From the NCBI GenBank assembly GCA_003612395.1, contig RAYQ01000001.1, forward strand, positions 62,001-126,000: a stretch of 64,000 nucleotides of DNA. The letters are read 5' to 3'. Both the position numbers and the translations under genes were made by a program. This DNA is from Parablautia intestinalis (lineage in GTDB: Bacteria; Bacillota; Clostridia; Lachnospirales; Lachnospiraceae). The notes below the pieces were generated by a model that searched no databases, was not told where the DNA came from, and saw nothing but the letters and a program-made list of their open reading frames with translations. This document shows, piece after piece, positions 16,113 through 24,807 of the stretch (positions are counted from its first letter, which is position 1; the number at the start of each line of letters is the position of its first letter).

Positions 16113-17603
16113 TCACGTTATGCCGGAGGCAAGCTCTAAAATCCTGTCCTGGCTAAACGCATCCTTTAGCAGTTCGCCGCTGACTTTTCCCTCATGGAGC
16201 ACTATAATGCGGTCGCTCATCCCAAGCAGCTCCTCCATCTCGGAGGATATCATCAGGATGGACTTTCCTTCTTCCACAAGCCGGTTCATCAATTTGTAAA
16301 TTTCCTGCTTTGCCCCAACATCTATGCCTCTTGTGGGCTCGTCAAAAATCAGAATATCATTGTCTGCCGCCAGCACCTTCGCCACAACCACCTTTTGCTG
16401 ATTGCCGCCGGACAGATTTTTTACCTCCTGTTTTACGCTTGGGGTTTTGATTGCCAGCGTTTCCACATAGGTACCGGTAAGCCTGTCGGCCTCCTTAAAA
16501 TTTACTATCCCCAGTTTACTGATTCTGCGCAAACTCATAATAGGAATGTTCCACTCAATGGTGTAATTTAAGAACACGCCTTCCAGTTTCCGATCCTCCG
16601 GTACAAGTCCGATTCCCATTTCCACGCCGTCTGCCGCCGAAGAAGCTTTCATTTGCTTTCCTTTAATGATAATCTCTCCGCTCTCCGGCTTCACATCCCC
16701 GCAGAGCATCTTGGCAAGCTCGGTTCTTCCTGCTCCTACAAGCCCTGCAAGTCCTAAAATTTCCCCTTTTTTCAGGAAAAGATTTATATGGAAATCGCCG
16801 TTTCCCGTAAGATCCTTTACCTCAAGCACCGGCTCTCCAAAGGTCGCCTTCCTTTCAGGGAATTTCTCTGTCAGCTCCCTGCCAATCATATATTTAATCA
16901 GCTCCTTCTTGGTAATGTCCGCTACGTTCCTTGTCACAACATACTTTCCGTCACGAAACACCGTAACCCTGTCACACAATTCAAACAGCTCCTCCAGCCG
17001 GTGGCTGATATAGATAACTGCCACTCCCTTTTCCTTAAGTCTTCTGACTATACGGAACATGTTTTTCACCTCCGCCATCGGGATAGAGGCGGAGGGTTCA
17101 TCCATAATCAGCACCTTACACTTTTTCACAACAGCCTTTGCAATCTCCACTATCTGCATCTGCGCCGTGGAAAGCATCTGTACCTGCGTATGTACGTCTA
17201 TTTTCACCCCGAGATCCGACATAATTTCTTCTGCGCCTGCCTTCATCTCCTTAAAGTCAGGCATCATCTTATTACCGCCCACCTTATCCCCAAGAAAAAT
17301 ATTCTCCATAATGCTTAAGGAGGGAACAAGGTTAAGTTCCTGATACACAACCCCGATACCTGCTTCTTTTGCCATGGAAGGATTCAGATTTTCATACGCT
17401 TTTCCTTCAATGATGATTGTACCGCTATCCGGCGTAATTGCCCCGGCAATGGTTTTAATCACAGTGGACTTGCCCGCCCCGTTTTCTCCGATAAGCGCAA
17501 GGATTTCTCCTTTTTCCACATCAAAAGAAACATTATCAAGAGCCACAACACCAGGATATGTTTTGGTCACATTTTTTACTTCCAGCACCTTCGCCATAAA
17601 CAT
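16113..17603 (-). CDS. Ribose-type ABC transporter ATP-binding protein (RbsA-like, two ATPase domains)
   Basis: A 496-residue protein with two ABC domains. The first has Walker A GENGAGKS at 39-46, the signature replaced by LSTAQMQ, and Walker B VLIMDEPSA. The second has a degenerate Walker A (LAGLVGAGRTELAK, usual for RbsA/MglA), a full signature LSGGNQQK and Walker B ILIFDEPTRGIDVGAK. So both halves look normal for the family. It drives the importer formed with the neighbouring permease and binding protein. AAAGGCGGG precedes two possible starts, the ATG at 17603 and another at 17597. Confidence 0.95.
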   Translation of the reverse strand: MFMAKVLEVKNVTKTYPGVVALDNVSFDVEKGEILALIGENGAGKSTVIKTIAGAITPDSGTIIIEGKAYENLNPSMAKEAGIGVVYQELNLVPSLSIMENIFLGDKVGGNKMMPDFKEMKAGAEEIMSDLGVKIDVHTQVQMLSTAQMQIVEIAKAVVKKCKVLIMDEPSASIPMAEVKNMFRIVRRLKEKGVAVIYISHRLEELFELCDRVTVFRDGKYVVTRNVADITKKELIKYMIGRELTEKFPERKATFGEPVLEVKDLTGNGDFHINLFLKKGEILGLAGLVGAGRTELAKMLCGDVKPESGEIIIKGKQMKASSAADGVEMGIGLVPEDRKLEGVFLNYTIEWNIPIMSLRRISKLGIVNFKEADRLTGTYVETLAIKTPSVKQEVKNLSGGNQQKVVVAKVLAADNDILIFDEPTRGIDVGAKQEIYKLMNRLVEEGKSILMISSEMEELLGMSDRIIVLHEGKVSGELLKDAFSQDRILELASGIT

Positions 17604-17620
17604 CCCGCCTTTCTGTTATG

Positions 17621-17676
17621 AAAAGGGCTGTTATAAAGTCCGCCGCTGTATGCGGCGGCAGTTTTACAACAGTCCC
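17621..17676 (-). terminator. Strong hairpin between binding protein and ATPase genes (attenuator)
   Basis: On the minus strand CCGCCGC-ATACA-GCGGCGG is the core of a stem that extends through CTGTTGTAAA/TTTATAACAG and GGG/CCC and ends in TTTTC. It lies 24 bases past the binding-protein stop. It should stop part of the transcripts and protect the upstream mRNA, which would raise binding protein over the membrane parts. Confidence 0.7.
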
Positions 17677-17699
17677 TTCTCCTGATTACCAGTCATCTC

Positions 17700-18839
17700 T
17701 TATTCCGGAAAATATTCTGAGATAGTCTCCGGTGTAATCATAATACATTCCTCGGAATAAACCTTATCCTTCACCCGTCCGGACCAGGTTCCATCCATCA
17801 GATTGTAGCATGTCATGGGGGTTCCTTCCCCAAGCATTACCGTGCCGCGCAAAACAGAAGTTCCGTTAGCGGACTCTTTTACCTTATTTCTGATAAACTC
17901 GGCGGTATCTACCGTAAATACTGCAAATTCCTCACTGTTTATGGAAGAATCCTTCATAACCGCCTCGTTTGCTCCCTGCCCCTGATCGGTGCCGTAGGTC
18001 AGAATAACTTTAAGGTCAGGGTTATTCATCAGCATCATTTCCGCATAGGTCTGGCCTGCTGCCGCACCTTCCGCCTGTGTGGTCTCATGCTCTTCCACAA
18101 TCACTGCTTTGGAGGTGAAGTTCACGATTTCCCGAAGCCCGTCACATCTTGCAACAGCATCCTCATTTTCTGAATTGGTCAAAAGACCCACTTCAATGGA
18201 TCCATCCTCCGCGTCAGGGAAAGTTGCGTCAATCCACTCTGCCGCCATCTTAGCTTCCGTGATGCCGGATTCATTCTGGCTGATACTGATACACACATCA
18301 TAAGCGTCCTTGTTATCTAAAACCGTACCGATTACAATAATAAACGCGCCGCCCTCTCTTGCCTTAATCAGGGAATCGCTGATGGACGATGCATCTACCA
18401 CAAAGCAGATTATGTAGTCCATGCCCATGGATACAAAGTTTTCCACTGTCTGAATTTGTGTCTGGGCGTTACCGTTGGCATCCGCCACAGAATATTCCAT
18501 GCCGTGCTCCGTAAAGTACGCTTCCATTTGATTGGACATATCCGTAAAAAATTCCGATGACATCATCAGCGCGGAAAATCCTACCTTTTTCCCGGTAAGA
18601 TCAGCTCCCTGCGCCCCGTCTTCCACCGCCTCTGCAACATCCCCGGCCGTTTCCTGCCCTTCGCTTTCAGGCTGCGCCTCATCCTGCACTTCCTGGACAT
18701 CTGTCTCTTCTGCCGGCTCCTCCTGCGCCTCGCCTGTCCCACCCGAAGCCCCTGTCTGTGTCCCGGCAGAGCTGCCACAGGCCATAAGGCTGAACGTAAG
18801 TCCGAAGGCCAACAATACAGCAACTATCTTTTTTGTCAT
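17700..18839 (-). CDS. Substrate-binding lipoprotein of the ribose-type importer
   Basis: A 379-residue lipoprotein: signal MTKKIVAVLLAFGLTFSLMAC with the lipobox Cys at 21, a linker rich in E, Q and A up to about residue 80, then a type 1 periplasmic-binding fold (GKKVGFSALMMSSEFF, ADANGNAQTQIQTVENFVSMGMDYIICF, ILTYGTDQGQGANEAVMKDS, EFAVFTVDTAEF). It captures the substrate outside the cell. In the gap upstream (18840-18956) TATAGT on the minus strand at 18914-18919 may be a -10 box without a good -35, which would suit activation by the YesN-type regulator encoded upstream. Confidence 0.93.
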   Translation of the reverse strand: MTKKIVAVLLAFGLTFSLMACGSSAGTQTGASGGTGEAQEEPAEETDVQEVQDEAQPESEGQETAGDVAEAVEDGAQGADLTGKKVGFSALMMSSEFFTDMSNQMEAYFTEHGMEYSVADANGNAQTQIQTVENFVSMGMDYIICFVVDASSISDSLIKAREGGAFIIVIGTVLDNKDAYDVCISISQNESGITEAKMAAEWIDATFPDAEDGSIEVGLLTNSENEDAVARCDGLREIVNFTSKAVIVEEHETTQAEGAAAGQTYAEMMLMNNPDLKVILTYGTDQGQGANEAVMKDSSINSEEFAVFTVDTAEFIRNKVKESANGTSVLRGTVMLGEGTPMTCYNLMDGTWSGRVKDKVYSEECIMITPETISEYFPE

Positions 18840-18956
18840 TTTCCTTTCCTCCCTTTCAACGTTGGAATATGGATATTTGCTTTACAATTATCCGGTTGCT
18901 TAAATGTTACTTAAACTATAACGTTTTTTTGTTCCTGTGAAAGGTGGAAAAAAATA

Positions 18957-20285
18957 TCATAAGGTGTCTATTTTTGCACTTTTCCCATTCTGCGTATGGA
19001 TAATGGTTTTGCAGTCCAGCATCATACTTTCAAGGGTCTTGGAAAAGTAAACCACTTTTATCTTTCTTTTTACAAGGCTTCTCAAGTAACTGCGCAGCAT
19101 ACCTGCCTGCGCAAAGCCCACATCATAATAGGGAAACTCAAGAAATATTACGGAAGGGCGCAGTATGGCAAGCCTTTCAATAGAAAGAATTTTTCTCTGC
19201 AGCCCTGTTAGATTTCTGATATCTGTCTCTCCCTTTGGAATATATCCGGAAGCACAAAAAATTTCTTCCATTTTCCGCTGTATTCTGCGGTTTATAATGG
19301 ATATGCATCCATAATGAACTCGTTTTGATGCCATAATCGTAAGATTCTGCCCCACGCTCAGCTCCTCAAAGAGCATATCCTGGCTGCTTCCCGGAACAAC
19401 TGCCGTACCTTTAAAATATCCTGTTCCTTCCTGTGGCAGCCCGCCACCCAAAAACTCATCCCATACCCCGGGATTGTTTTCCCGAAGGCAAGACAGATAC
19501 TCCCAGAGGCTGCGCTGGGTGTCCCATTCATAGTCATAAAGGCCCGTGAGACTTCTTTCCACCTCATCCGGCTGTCCCTGCCGCACAAAAATGCCGTACC
19601 TTAACTGTCTGAAAACCTCATCCGGAATTTCTCTCGTCCATTCCTTCACTGCCCGTCCCAGATGCAGCAGCTGAATGCGGCAGGCATATTCTGCAAGAAC
19701 AGAGTAATTACCGGATATGATCAAAAAAGTCATGCCTTCCCCGCACATTTTCCGTATGACGTTCCCAAGCCTGTGGGCCTGTTTTCCTTCCATTACTTCC
19801 CCGCTGATATTCATTACCACCAGCTTTGCCTTCAAAAGCTTTGCCTTAAGAAGGTCAAGCATCCGCCTGTCCGTTTTCGTAAGCTCCGACAGGGAATCTT
19901 CTGCCTTAATGGAGATCCCCTCTGTGTCAAAGATTTCCTGTACCTGCTTTACCATCTTTCTCCCGGAAAAAAGATGGTAAAAGGGCTCCATGGGAGAAAG
20001 AGCCTGCGCTACAGTTTCCTCCCCCGCATAATTATCCTTAAGAGAAGCCTCGCAGATGCCTTTGCTGGCAGCATAGGCGGCATTGTAATTCCCAATGCTT
20101 TTTTCTTCCACAAAAATTCGTCCTGCATCCGGTTTCCTGTTTCCGGTAACCACATCGCTCAGGCAGTCCGCTGATTTGTCTGAAACACACTGTATATACA
20201 GGATATCCCCCTGATAAATGCTGAGATTATAATCCTCCAGCCAGTAATCACACTTAATTTTTTCCGCCCGGAACAGCTCCTTCAT
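18957..20285 (-). CDS. RbsA-like protein without nucleotide-binding motifs (pseudo-ATPase)
   Basis: A 442-residue protein laid out like RbsA, with two ABC-like halves, but without working ATP sites. Where Walker A should be the first half reads YIQCVSDKSADCLSD. The second half keeps relics of the signature and Walker B (NLTGLQRKILSIERLAILRP, then VIFLEFPYYDVG) but lacks the catalytic DE pair. A complete RbsA-like ATPase is encoded 1.4 kb away in the same locus. It lies 35 bases after the histidine kinase gene. I infer a regulatory or scaffolding role, for example linking transporter state to the YesM-type kinase; no such function is established. Confidence 0.75.
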   Translation of the reverse strand: MKELFRAEKIKCDYWLEDYNLSIYQGDILYIQCVSDKSADCLSDVVTGNRKPDAGRIFVEEKSIGNYNAAYAASKGICEASLKDNYAGEETVAQALSPMEPFYHLFSGRKMVKQVQEIFDTEGISIKAEDSLSELTKTDRRMLDLLKAKLLKAKLVVMNISGEVMEGKQAHRLGNVIRKMCGEGMTFLIISGNYSVLAEYACRIQLLHLGRAVKEWTREIPDEVFRQLRYGIFVRQGQPDEVERSLTGLYDYEWDTQRSLWEYLSCLRENNPGVWDEFLGGGLPQEGTGYFKGTAVVPGSSQDMLFEELSVGQNLTIMASKRVHYGCISIINRRIQRKMEEIFCASGYIPKGETDIRNLTGLQRKILSIERLAILRPSVIFLEFPYYDVGFAQAGMLRSYLRSLVKRKIKVVYFSKTLESMMLDCKTIIHTQNGKSAKIDTL

Positions 20286-20320
20286 ATAGATTTCCTTTCT
20301 GCTTTACTAAAGCAGGATTT

Positions 20321-21274
20321 TTATATTATCCGTTCTTCATACCTGACCCTTGTGAAATCGTCTACTATAGGCATTAAGACCTCCACATCCGTTCCCACAT
20401 TCTCCATAGAGCGATACCTGATGCCATATTCCTCCCCAAAGGTCATTTTAATACGGGCATTTACATTAGAGACTGCAATTCCGCTGTGATTATTTCGCTT
20501 TTTCCCTGTCAGAACCATTCTGTCCATCTGCCGGTTTAACTTATCAAGCTGCTCTATATCCATCCCTGCTCCGTTGTCTGATACGGTGATCACCACCTTC
20601 TTTTCCGTGACAATGCACCGAATTTTTAGAAGTCCCTTTCTGTTTACTTTCTCAAGCCCGTGAATCATTGCATTTTCCACAAGAGGCTGCAGGGTCATCC
20701 TGGGGAGATAATACTCGTAAACCTCATCACTTTCTATATCTATTTCCATATCAAAGCGGTCTTCAAAGCGGTATTTCTGGATATAGTAATAGTCCCTGAT
20801 ATGACTGATTTCCTCCCGAAACTTTACAAGGCTCTCGTCACAGCTGATGCAGTAACGAAAAAACCTGGAAAGCACCTCTGTCATAGACGCAATCTCACGG
20901 TTTCCGTCAAGAAGGGCGCGTCCTCTGATGCTGTCCAGGGTATTATAAAGGAAATGGGGATTGATCTGGCTCTGCAGAGTATAAAGCTCTACTCTCTTTT
21001 TCATCACTTCCAGCTTTTCCCTTTCTTCCTCTTTCCAGTAAACATTTTTTTCCTTCTCTGCATTTTTCTTTTTGCTCTCTGCAATCAGAAATCTCATAAT
21101 ATTTTTCTGTTTGCACACTAAGAAAAGAAGCGCACACTGTATTCCGAAGGCTGTCAGGAAAAAGAGTTTCGCCCCAAAAAAGTCCGGCGCTAAAAAAAGA
21201 CACAGAAGTCCGCAGACTGTCAATACTATTTCCGTATATGATAAAATAACTACCGCATTCACACTAACTCCCAT
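20321..21274 (-). CDS. YesM-type sensor histidine kinase (short form)
   Basis: About 317 residues. Two hydrophobic segments near the N-terminus with almost no extracellular loop, then a coiled coil rich in K and E, the LytS/YesM His-kinase motif LQSQINPHFLYNTLDSIRG (phosphorylated His in NPHF) and an ATPase domain with PLVENAMIHGLE, SDNGAGMD and the closing GIAVSNVNARI. Classic YesM kinases have a large outer sensor; this one lacks it, so it must sense through the membrane or through a partner such as the binding protein or the pseudo-ATPase. The ATG at 21274 is used; the longer TTG start at 21298 and an alternative GTG at 21262 all lie in or next to a 65-bp tandem repeat. Confidence 0.88.
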   Translation of the reverse strand: MGVSVNAVVILSYTEIVLTVCGLLCLFLAPDFFGAKLFFLTAFGIQCALLFLVCKQKNIMRFLIAESKKKNAEKEKNVYWKEEEREKLEVMKKRVELYTLQSQINPHFLYNTLDSIRGRALLDGNREIASMTEVLSRFFRYCISCDESLVKFREEISHIRDYYYIQKYRFEDRFDMEIDIESDEVYEYYLPRMTLQPLVENAMIHGLEKVNRKGLLKIRCIVTEKKVVITVSDNGAGMDIEQLDKLNRQMDRMVLTGKKRNNHSGIAVSNVNARIKMTFGEEYGIRYRSMENVGTDVEVLMPIVDDFTRVRYEERII

Positions 21275-21400
21275 CCGCCCGCCTTGGCGGGCATACAAAT
21301 CAGGATGTGTGAAATCTATGATTTCGCACTAACTCCCATCCGCTCGCCTTGGCGAGCATACAAATCAGGATGTGTGAAATCTATGATTTCGCACTAATCC
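21262..21400. repeat. 65-bp tandem repeat with two conserved hairpins per unit
   Basis: Two full copies and a short third start repeat with a period of exactly 65 bases (starts at 21262, 21327 and 21392). Each unit holds two palindromes. One is GAAATC-ATA-GATTTC with outer GTG/CAC pairs. The other is GCCCGCC-TT-GGCGGGC in copy 1 and GCTCGCC-TT-GGCGAGC in copy 2: both arms changed together so the stem stays perfect. The element lies between the response regulator and kinase genes and supplies the bases around the kinase start. Confidence 0.85.
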
Positions 21401-21432
21401 CCCATACTTCCAATAGTCCGTCAATTTTTATA

Positions 21433-23052
21433 CTAACCATAAATTTTACGGTATTCCGAAGGCTTGATCCCTTTCATCTTTTTATACAGCCTGGAATAAT
21501 ATTTCTCATCAGGATAACCCACCGCACCTGCGACCTCCTTGATAGACAGTGCCGTCTCCGACAGCAGCTTTTCCGATTCCTCTAACCTGACCTGAGTCAG
21601 AAAATCATTAAAACCAATTCCCAGTTCTTCCTTAAACAGCCTGCTTAAATAAGTCACCGACACATTTCCGGCTTTCGCTACATCCGATTGGGAAATGGGC
21701 TGCGCATAATTTTTTCTGATATAATAAACCGCTTCGGTAATCGGCTTTCCCAGCTTTTCCTTTGATTTTTTCTGTTCTCCTTCCACATACTCGTCCAGCA
21801 CACGGTAAATCTTCTTAACCATCCGGGGAAAAGTTCTTGCCTCCAGATAGCAATAATTCAACTTCTCAAGCAGCTGCCCATTCTCTTCCGCAATGCCTTC
21901 CCGCACAGCGTCTGTGATTCTGAAATAAACGTCTGCCATAATTCCGGGATAGCAATTACCATAAAGTCCGCAGCGTTCGGAAAAATTTTGAAATACATAC
22001 CCCAGCTCCTCCCGCCTTAAATACTTCATGCAGCTGATGATTTCATCAAGCTCTGCATGAGAGAGAATTTCCGTATCGCTGACTCTTTTTAATTTTGCAA
22101 TCTGAGCATAATCCAAGACCCCGTTTTGCATGGTTATGAGCCTGCCCCACTCGGCAGACTGGGCTTCAAAGTAAGCCTCCTTCAAATCACAAATGTGTTC
22201 CTTTATACTGCTGACCCCTAAATTCAGATACATCTCCCCATATATCTCACTTAAGTCACGGACACTGTAATATAGCGCGGACACGCTTTCTCTTACTTCC
22301 TTTTTATGCTCTGGCGCAAAATTAAGCACCACGATGCATCCAAGATAGCTGACATGATAATAGTACAGCGCATACTCCCCAAAATACCTGTCAATCCTGC
22401 GTTCCATTTCTTCCTCTAAGAGAGAATAATGGCGTGTAAGCAGGCTGGCTATATTGCTGCACATAAACACCATCATAAAGCAGCCCTCAAAAAAGCTTGT
22501 GTGATACTCTCTGTTGCACAGCTCTGGAGAACGAAGATTTTCCTGCATTCTTTCCCTTCTCTCCGGATAATTCCAGAAAATAAAATCTTCCCAGAAATGA
22601 GTCATTTTTTCGCGGTTTTGCTTTGCACGGATAACTTCCAGCTCCTGCCGGTTCTTTCTGTTTTCCCGACTCTGAGCAATCTCCCTGCATGCCGTCTCCA
22701 GCGTTTTATTAAGCTGTTCTTCCTCAATAGGCTTTAGCAGATAATCGATCACATTAAGAGCGACTGCGCTTCTTGCATATTCGAAATGGCGATAACCGCT
22801 GATTAAAATAAAGCGGCTTTCAATCTGTTCTTCCCTGGTAATTCGAATCAAATCAAGCCCGTCAAGATCCGGCATTTTAATATCGGACAGCACCAAATCC
22901 GGCTTATGCTTCCTGATACTTTCAAGAGCGGAAATCCCGTCATGGCACTCATCCACGATCTCAATATCATATTTCTCCCAGTTCCCCAAAAGTCGTATAA
23001 GCTCTATAATCTTAGGTTCATCATCTGCAATAACTGCCTTCTTTACAAGCAT
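21433..23052 (-). CDS. YesN-type response regulator with AraC helix-turn-helix
   Basis: A 539-residue protein. Receiver domain 1-125 with acidic ADDEPK, phosphorylated Asp57 in LVLSDIKMPDLDG, and Lys in LKPIEEEQL. A long middle region of about 300 residues is typical of the family. The C-terminal AraC domain (about 435-539) has the two helix-turn-helix units ISQSDVAKAGNVSVTYLSRL and LSIKEVAGAVGYPDEKYYSR. It pairs with the YesM-type kinase that follows and should activate the binding-protein/importer promoter. The start MLVKKAVIADDE at 23052 is preferred because GGGAGAT precedes it; the frame is open to 23082. Confidence 0.93.
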   Translation of the reverse strand: MLVKKAVIADDEPKIIELIRLLGNWEKYDIEIVDECHDGISALESIRKHKPDLVLSDIKMPDLDGLDLIRITREEQIESRFILISGYRHFEYARSAVALNVIDYLLKPIEEEQLNKTLETACREIAQSRENRKNRQELEVIRAKQNREKMTHFWEDFIFWNYPERRERMQENLRSPELCNREYHTSFFEGCFMMVFMCSNIASLLTRHYSLLEEEMERRIDRYFGEYALYYYHVSYLGCIVVLNFAPEHKKEVRESVSALYYSVRDLSEIYGEMYLNLGVSSIKEHICDLKEAYFEAQSAEWGRLITMQNGVLDYAQIAKLKRVSDTEILSHAELDEIISCMKYLRREELGYVFQNFSERCGLYGNCYPGIMADVYFRITDAVREGIAEENGQLLEKLNYCYLEARTFPRMVKKIYRVLDEYVEGEQKKSKEKLGKPITEAVYYIRKNYAQPISQSDVAKAGNVSVTYLSRLFKEELGIGFNDFLTQVRLEESEKLLSETALSIKEVAGAVGYPDEKYYSRLYKKMKGIKPSEYRKIYG

Positions 23053-23117
23053 ATCTCCCAATCCTTTTTCAGACTTTATCAAAATCTTTTTGCGTAAGAA
23101 ACTATCGCTTTTTGTCC

Positions 23118-24275
23118 TTATTCCGCATACTCTGCCAGCTCATACACTCTTTCCTTCGTCAGTTCCGCCGCCTTCAGCGCTACTGTCAGGGAATGAATAC
23201 TGCCGCCTTCACTCCCGCTGCCTGCCTCAGCCGCCTGTGTGTCCTTATCGGCAATCCATTCCCTTTCTTCTTTCCTTAAAGCTTCCTTATCCGCCTCATC
23301 TAACTCCGCCATCAGCATTCCCCATACCGCGTTCAAAGTATCGTCCCAGTTTTTGAGAATCTCTGCGCCTGCCAGGTTCATATCTGTCTGCGTCCCAGCC
23401 TCCTGAAGCTTCGCCTGCAGTATCTCATCCTGCTCCTCTCCATAGGAGATTTCTGCCGCAATCCTTTCGGAAAGACTTTTTTCCTCATACAGATTACTGG
23501 AAAAACCATTCTGCTCCTTCACGTTATACAGTCCATAAAAAGACAGCTCCGTTGCTGAAACAGCCTCCATATTGTAATACCCCACCCACTGTCTGTATTC
23601 TTCCGGAAGGCCCTCAATCCTTGTTCCCGGCAGATACAAATAAAATTCCTCTCCGCCGTCTATTCCATAGGCGGTGGAATAAATATAAAGGGTTTCATTT
23701 ATGATTTCTTCCTGCCCTGGCTGATTTTCAAAATCAATATCAGCTAAGCGCATCTTGTAAGTCAGCTCATCTACCTTTTCCAAATCTTCAAATTTCCCTG
23801 TAAAGTCACTGTAATATAAAGTGCCGCCGGGATAGCCGTCCCCCGTATCTCCCATATCCGCATCCTGATAATGTCCTCTAAAGGTACCGTCACCATTTAT
23901 GGAAAGTTCTGTGTACCAGCCACCCGCACCGCTGCTGAAATAAAAAGCCCAGCCGGAGAGATTCTCAAAACCAAATTCCGCTCCCGCGCCGTCCGCCTTT
24001 GCCCGGGGTTCCCCGGTTTCCTCCTGCCGGTCATCTGGCTTTTGCCCATCTTCCGGCCCTCCCTTTGCTTCTCCTTCTTTAGACGTATTTCCAGCGGAGG
24101 CGTTTCCTGTGGAGTCTCCGGCTTTTGAATCCTCCTGGGCGCCAGCTTCCGAAGATATTCCTTCTGTAATTGGTTCGCTGATGGAAAACTCCTGCTTACT
24201 TTCTTCTCCCTTTCCGCAAGCTGTCACACATGTCAGAGTCAAAATGACAGCGGCCAACACCATTCTTCTTTTCAT
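23118..24275 (-). CDS. Lipoprotein with C-terminal LprI-like domain
   Basis: About 385 residues. Signal MKRRMVLAAVILTLTCVTAC with the lipid-modified Cys at 20, a 90-residue linker rich in G, E, K and D, a middle region of beta character with repeated G and aromatic residues (FYFSSGAGGWYTELSINGDG), and a C-terminal stretch QTDMNLAGAEILKNWDDTLNAVW ... LRKEEREWIADKD that resembles the LprI / DUF1311 domain, whose hallmark is xxLxxxQRxWxxxRD. The Cys pair usual in LprI is not seen. The start at 24275 follows AAAAGGGG; the longer frame to 24374 lacks such a site. It sits upstream of the two-component genes, so a link to sensing is possible but unsupported. Confidence 0.75.
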   Translation of the reverse strand: MKRRMVLAAVILTLTCVTACGKGEESKQEFSISEPITEGISSEAGAQEDSKAGDSTGNASAGNTSKEGEAKGGPEDGQKPDDRQEETGEPRAKADGAGAEFGFENLSGWAFYFSSGAGGWYTELSINGDGTFRGHYQDADMGDTGDGYPGGTLYYSDFTGKFEDLEKVDELTYKMRLADIDFENQPGQEEIINETLYIYSTAYGIDGGEEFYLYLPGTRIEGLPEEYRQWVGYYNMEAVSATELSFYGLYNVKEQNGFSSNLYEEKSLSERIAAEISYGEEQDEILQAKLQEAGTQTDMNLAGAEILKNWDDTLNAVWGMLMAELDEADKEALRKEEREWIADKDTQAAEAGSGSEGGSIHSLTVALKAAELTKERVYELAEYAE

Positions 24276-24331
24276 CTTCAAATTCCCCTTTTCATTTTCA
24301 TTTATCTTCCGATTCTGCAGCCCTGACTGCA

Positions 24332-24712
24332 TCAGCGTTTGCTGTCCGAGAAAGCGGCTGCTTCCTTTATCCATCCCATCAATTCATCGTCTATTTCTCC
24401 TGCTTTGGAGAGCAGTACGTGATGCGTCCATCGTCCGGGGTATGGCTCCACCGCCGCATCTATGCGCGGGGACTCCAAACGATATCCCAGCCCGAAGGTC
24501 ACAACAATATAAACCTCCGGCCGCTCCTTCGCTTTCCTCACCGGCAGGAAGGAAACAAAAGCAAAATTATGCCTGTTGGAAAAGGCAATCTGAGTTTTTT
24601 GTACCTTTACATTCACGCCGTCCATTTCTAAAAAAATTTTTTGTTCGAAAGCCTCGTACATCGGCAGCGCTTCCGGCTTCTTGTCAAAAAAGCATAAAAC
24701 ATCCTGCTCCAT
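24332..24712 (-). CDS. DUF5655-type small protein
   Basis: A 126-residue protein with the pattern of DUF5655 (VKVQKTQIAFSNRHNFAFVS, then WTHHVLLSKAGEIDDELMGWIKEAAAFS). These are cytoplasmic proteins of unknown function. The ATG at 24712 has GGGAGGTGGGG before it; the open frame runs to 24763. It lies 56 bases before the lipoprotein gene on the same strand. Confidence 0.75.
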   Translation of the reverse strand: MEQDVLCFFDKKPEALPMYEAFEQKIFLEMDGVNVKVQKTQIAFSNRHNFAFVSFLPVRKAKERPEVYIVVTFGLGYRLESPRIDAAVEPYPGRWTHHVLLSKAGEIDDELMGWIKEAAAFSDSKR

Positions 24713-24807
24713 TCTCCCCACCTCCCAAAAGCTTTCTTCATCCTGCCTTATACAGTATAACACGGATTTTATCCGGCTAAAAGGATAAAATCCACCTCTC
24801 CTTTTTC

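Noticed and set aside
18957-20285. RbsA-like gene as a pseudogene
   Set aside because: The frame is full length with no stops or shifts and sits in a tight operon; loss of ATP motifs alone points to a changed role.
21262-21400. Repeats at 21.3 kb (and 25.1, 36.8, 53.1 kb) as a CRISPR array
   Set aside because: They are contiguous tandem copies without unique spacers, too few in number, and no cas gene is present.
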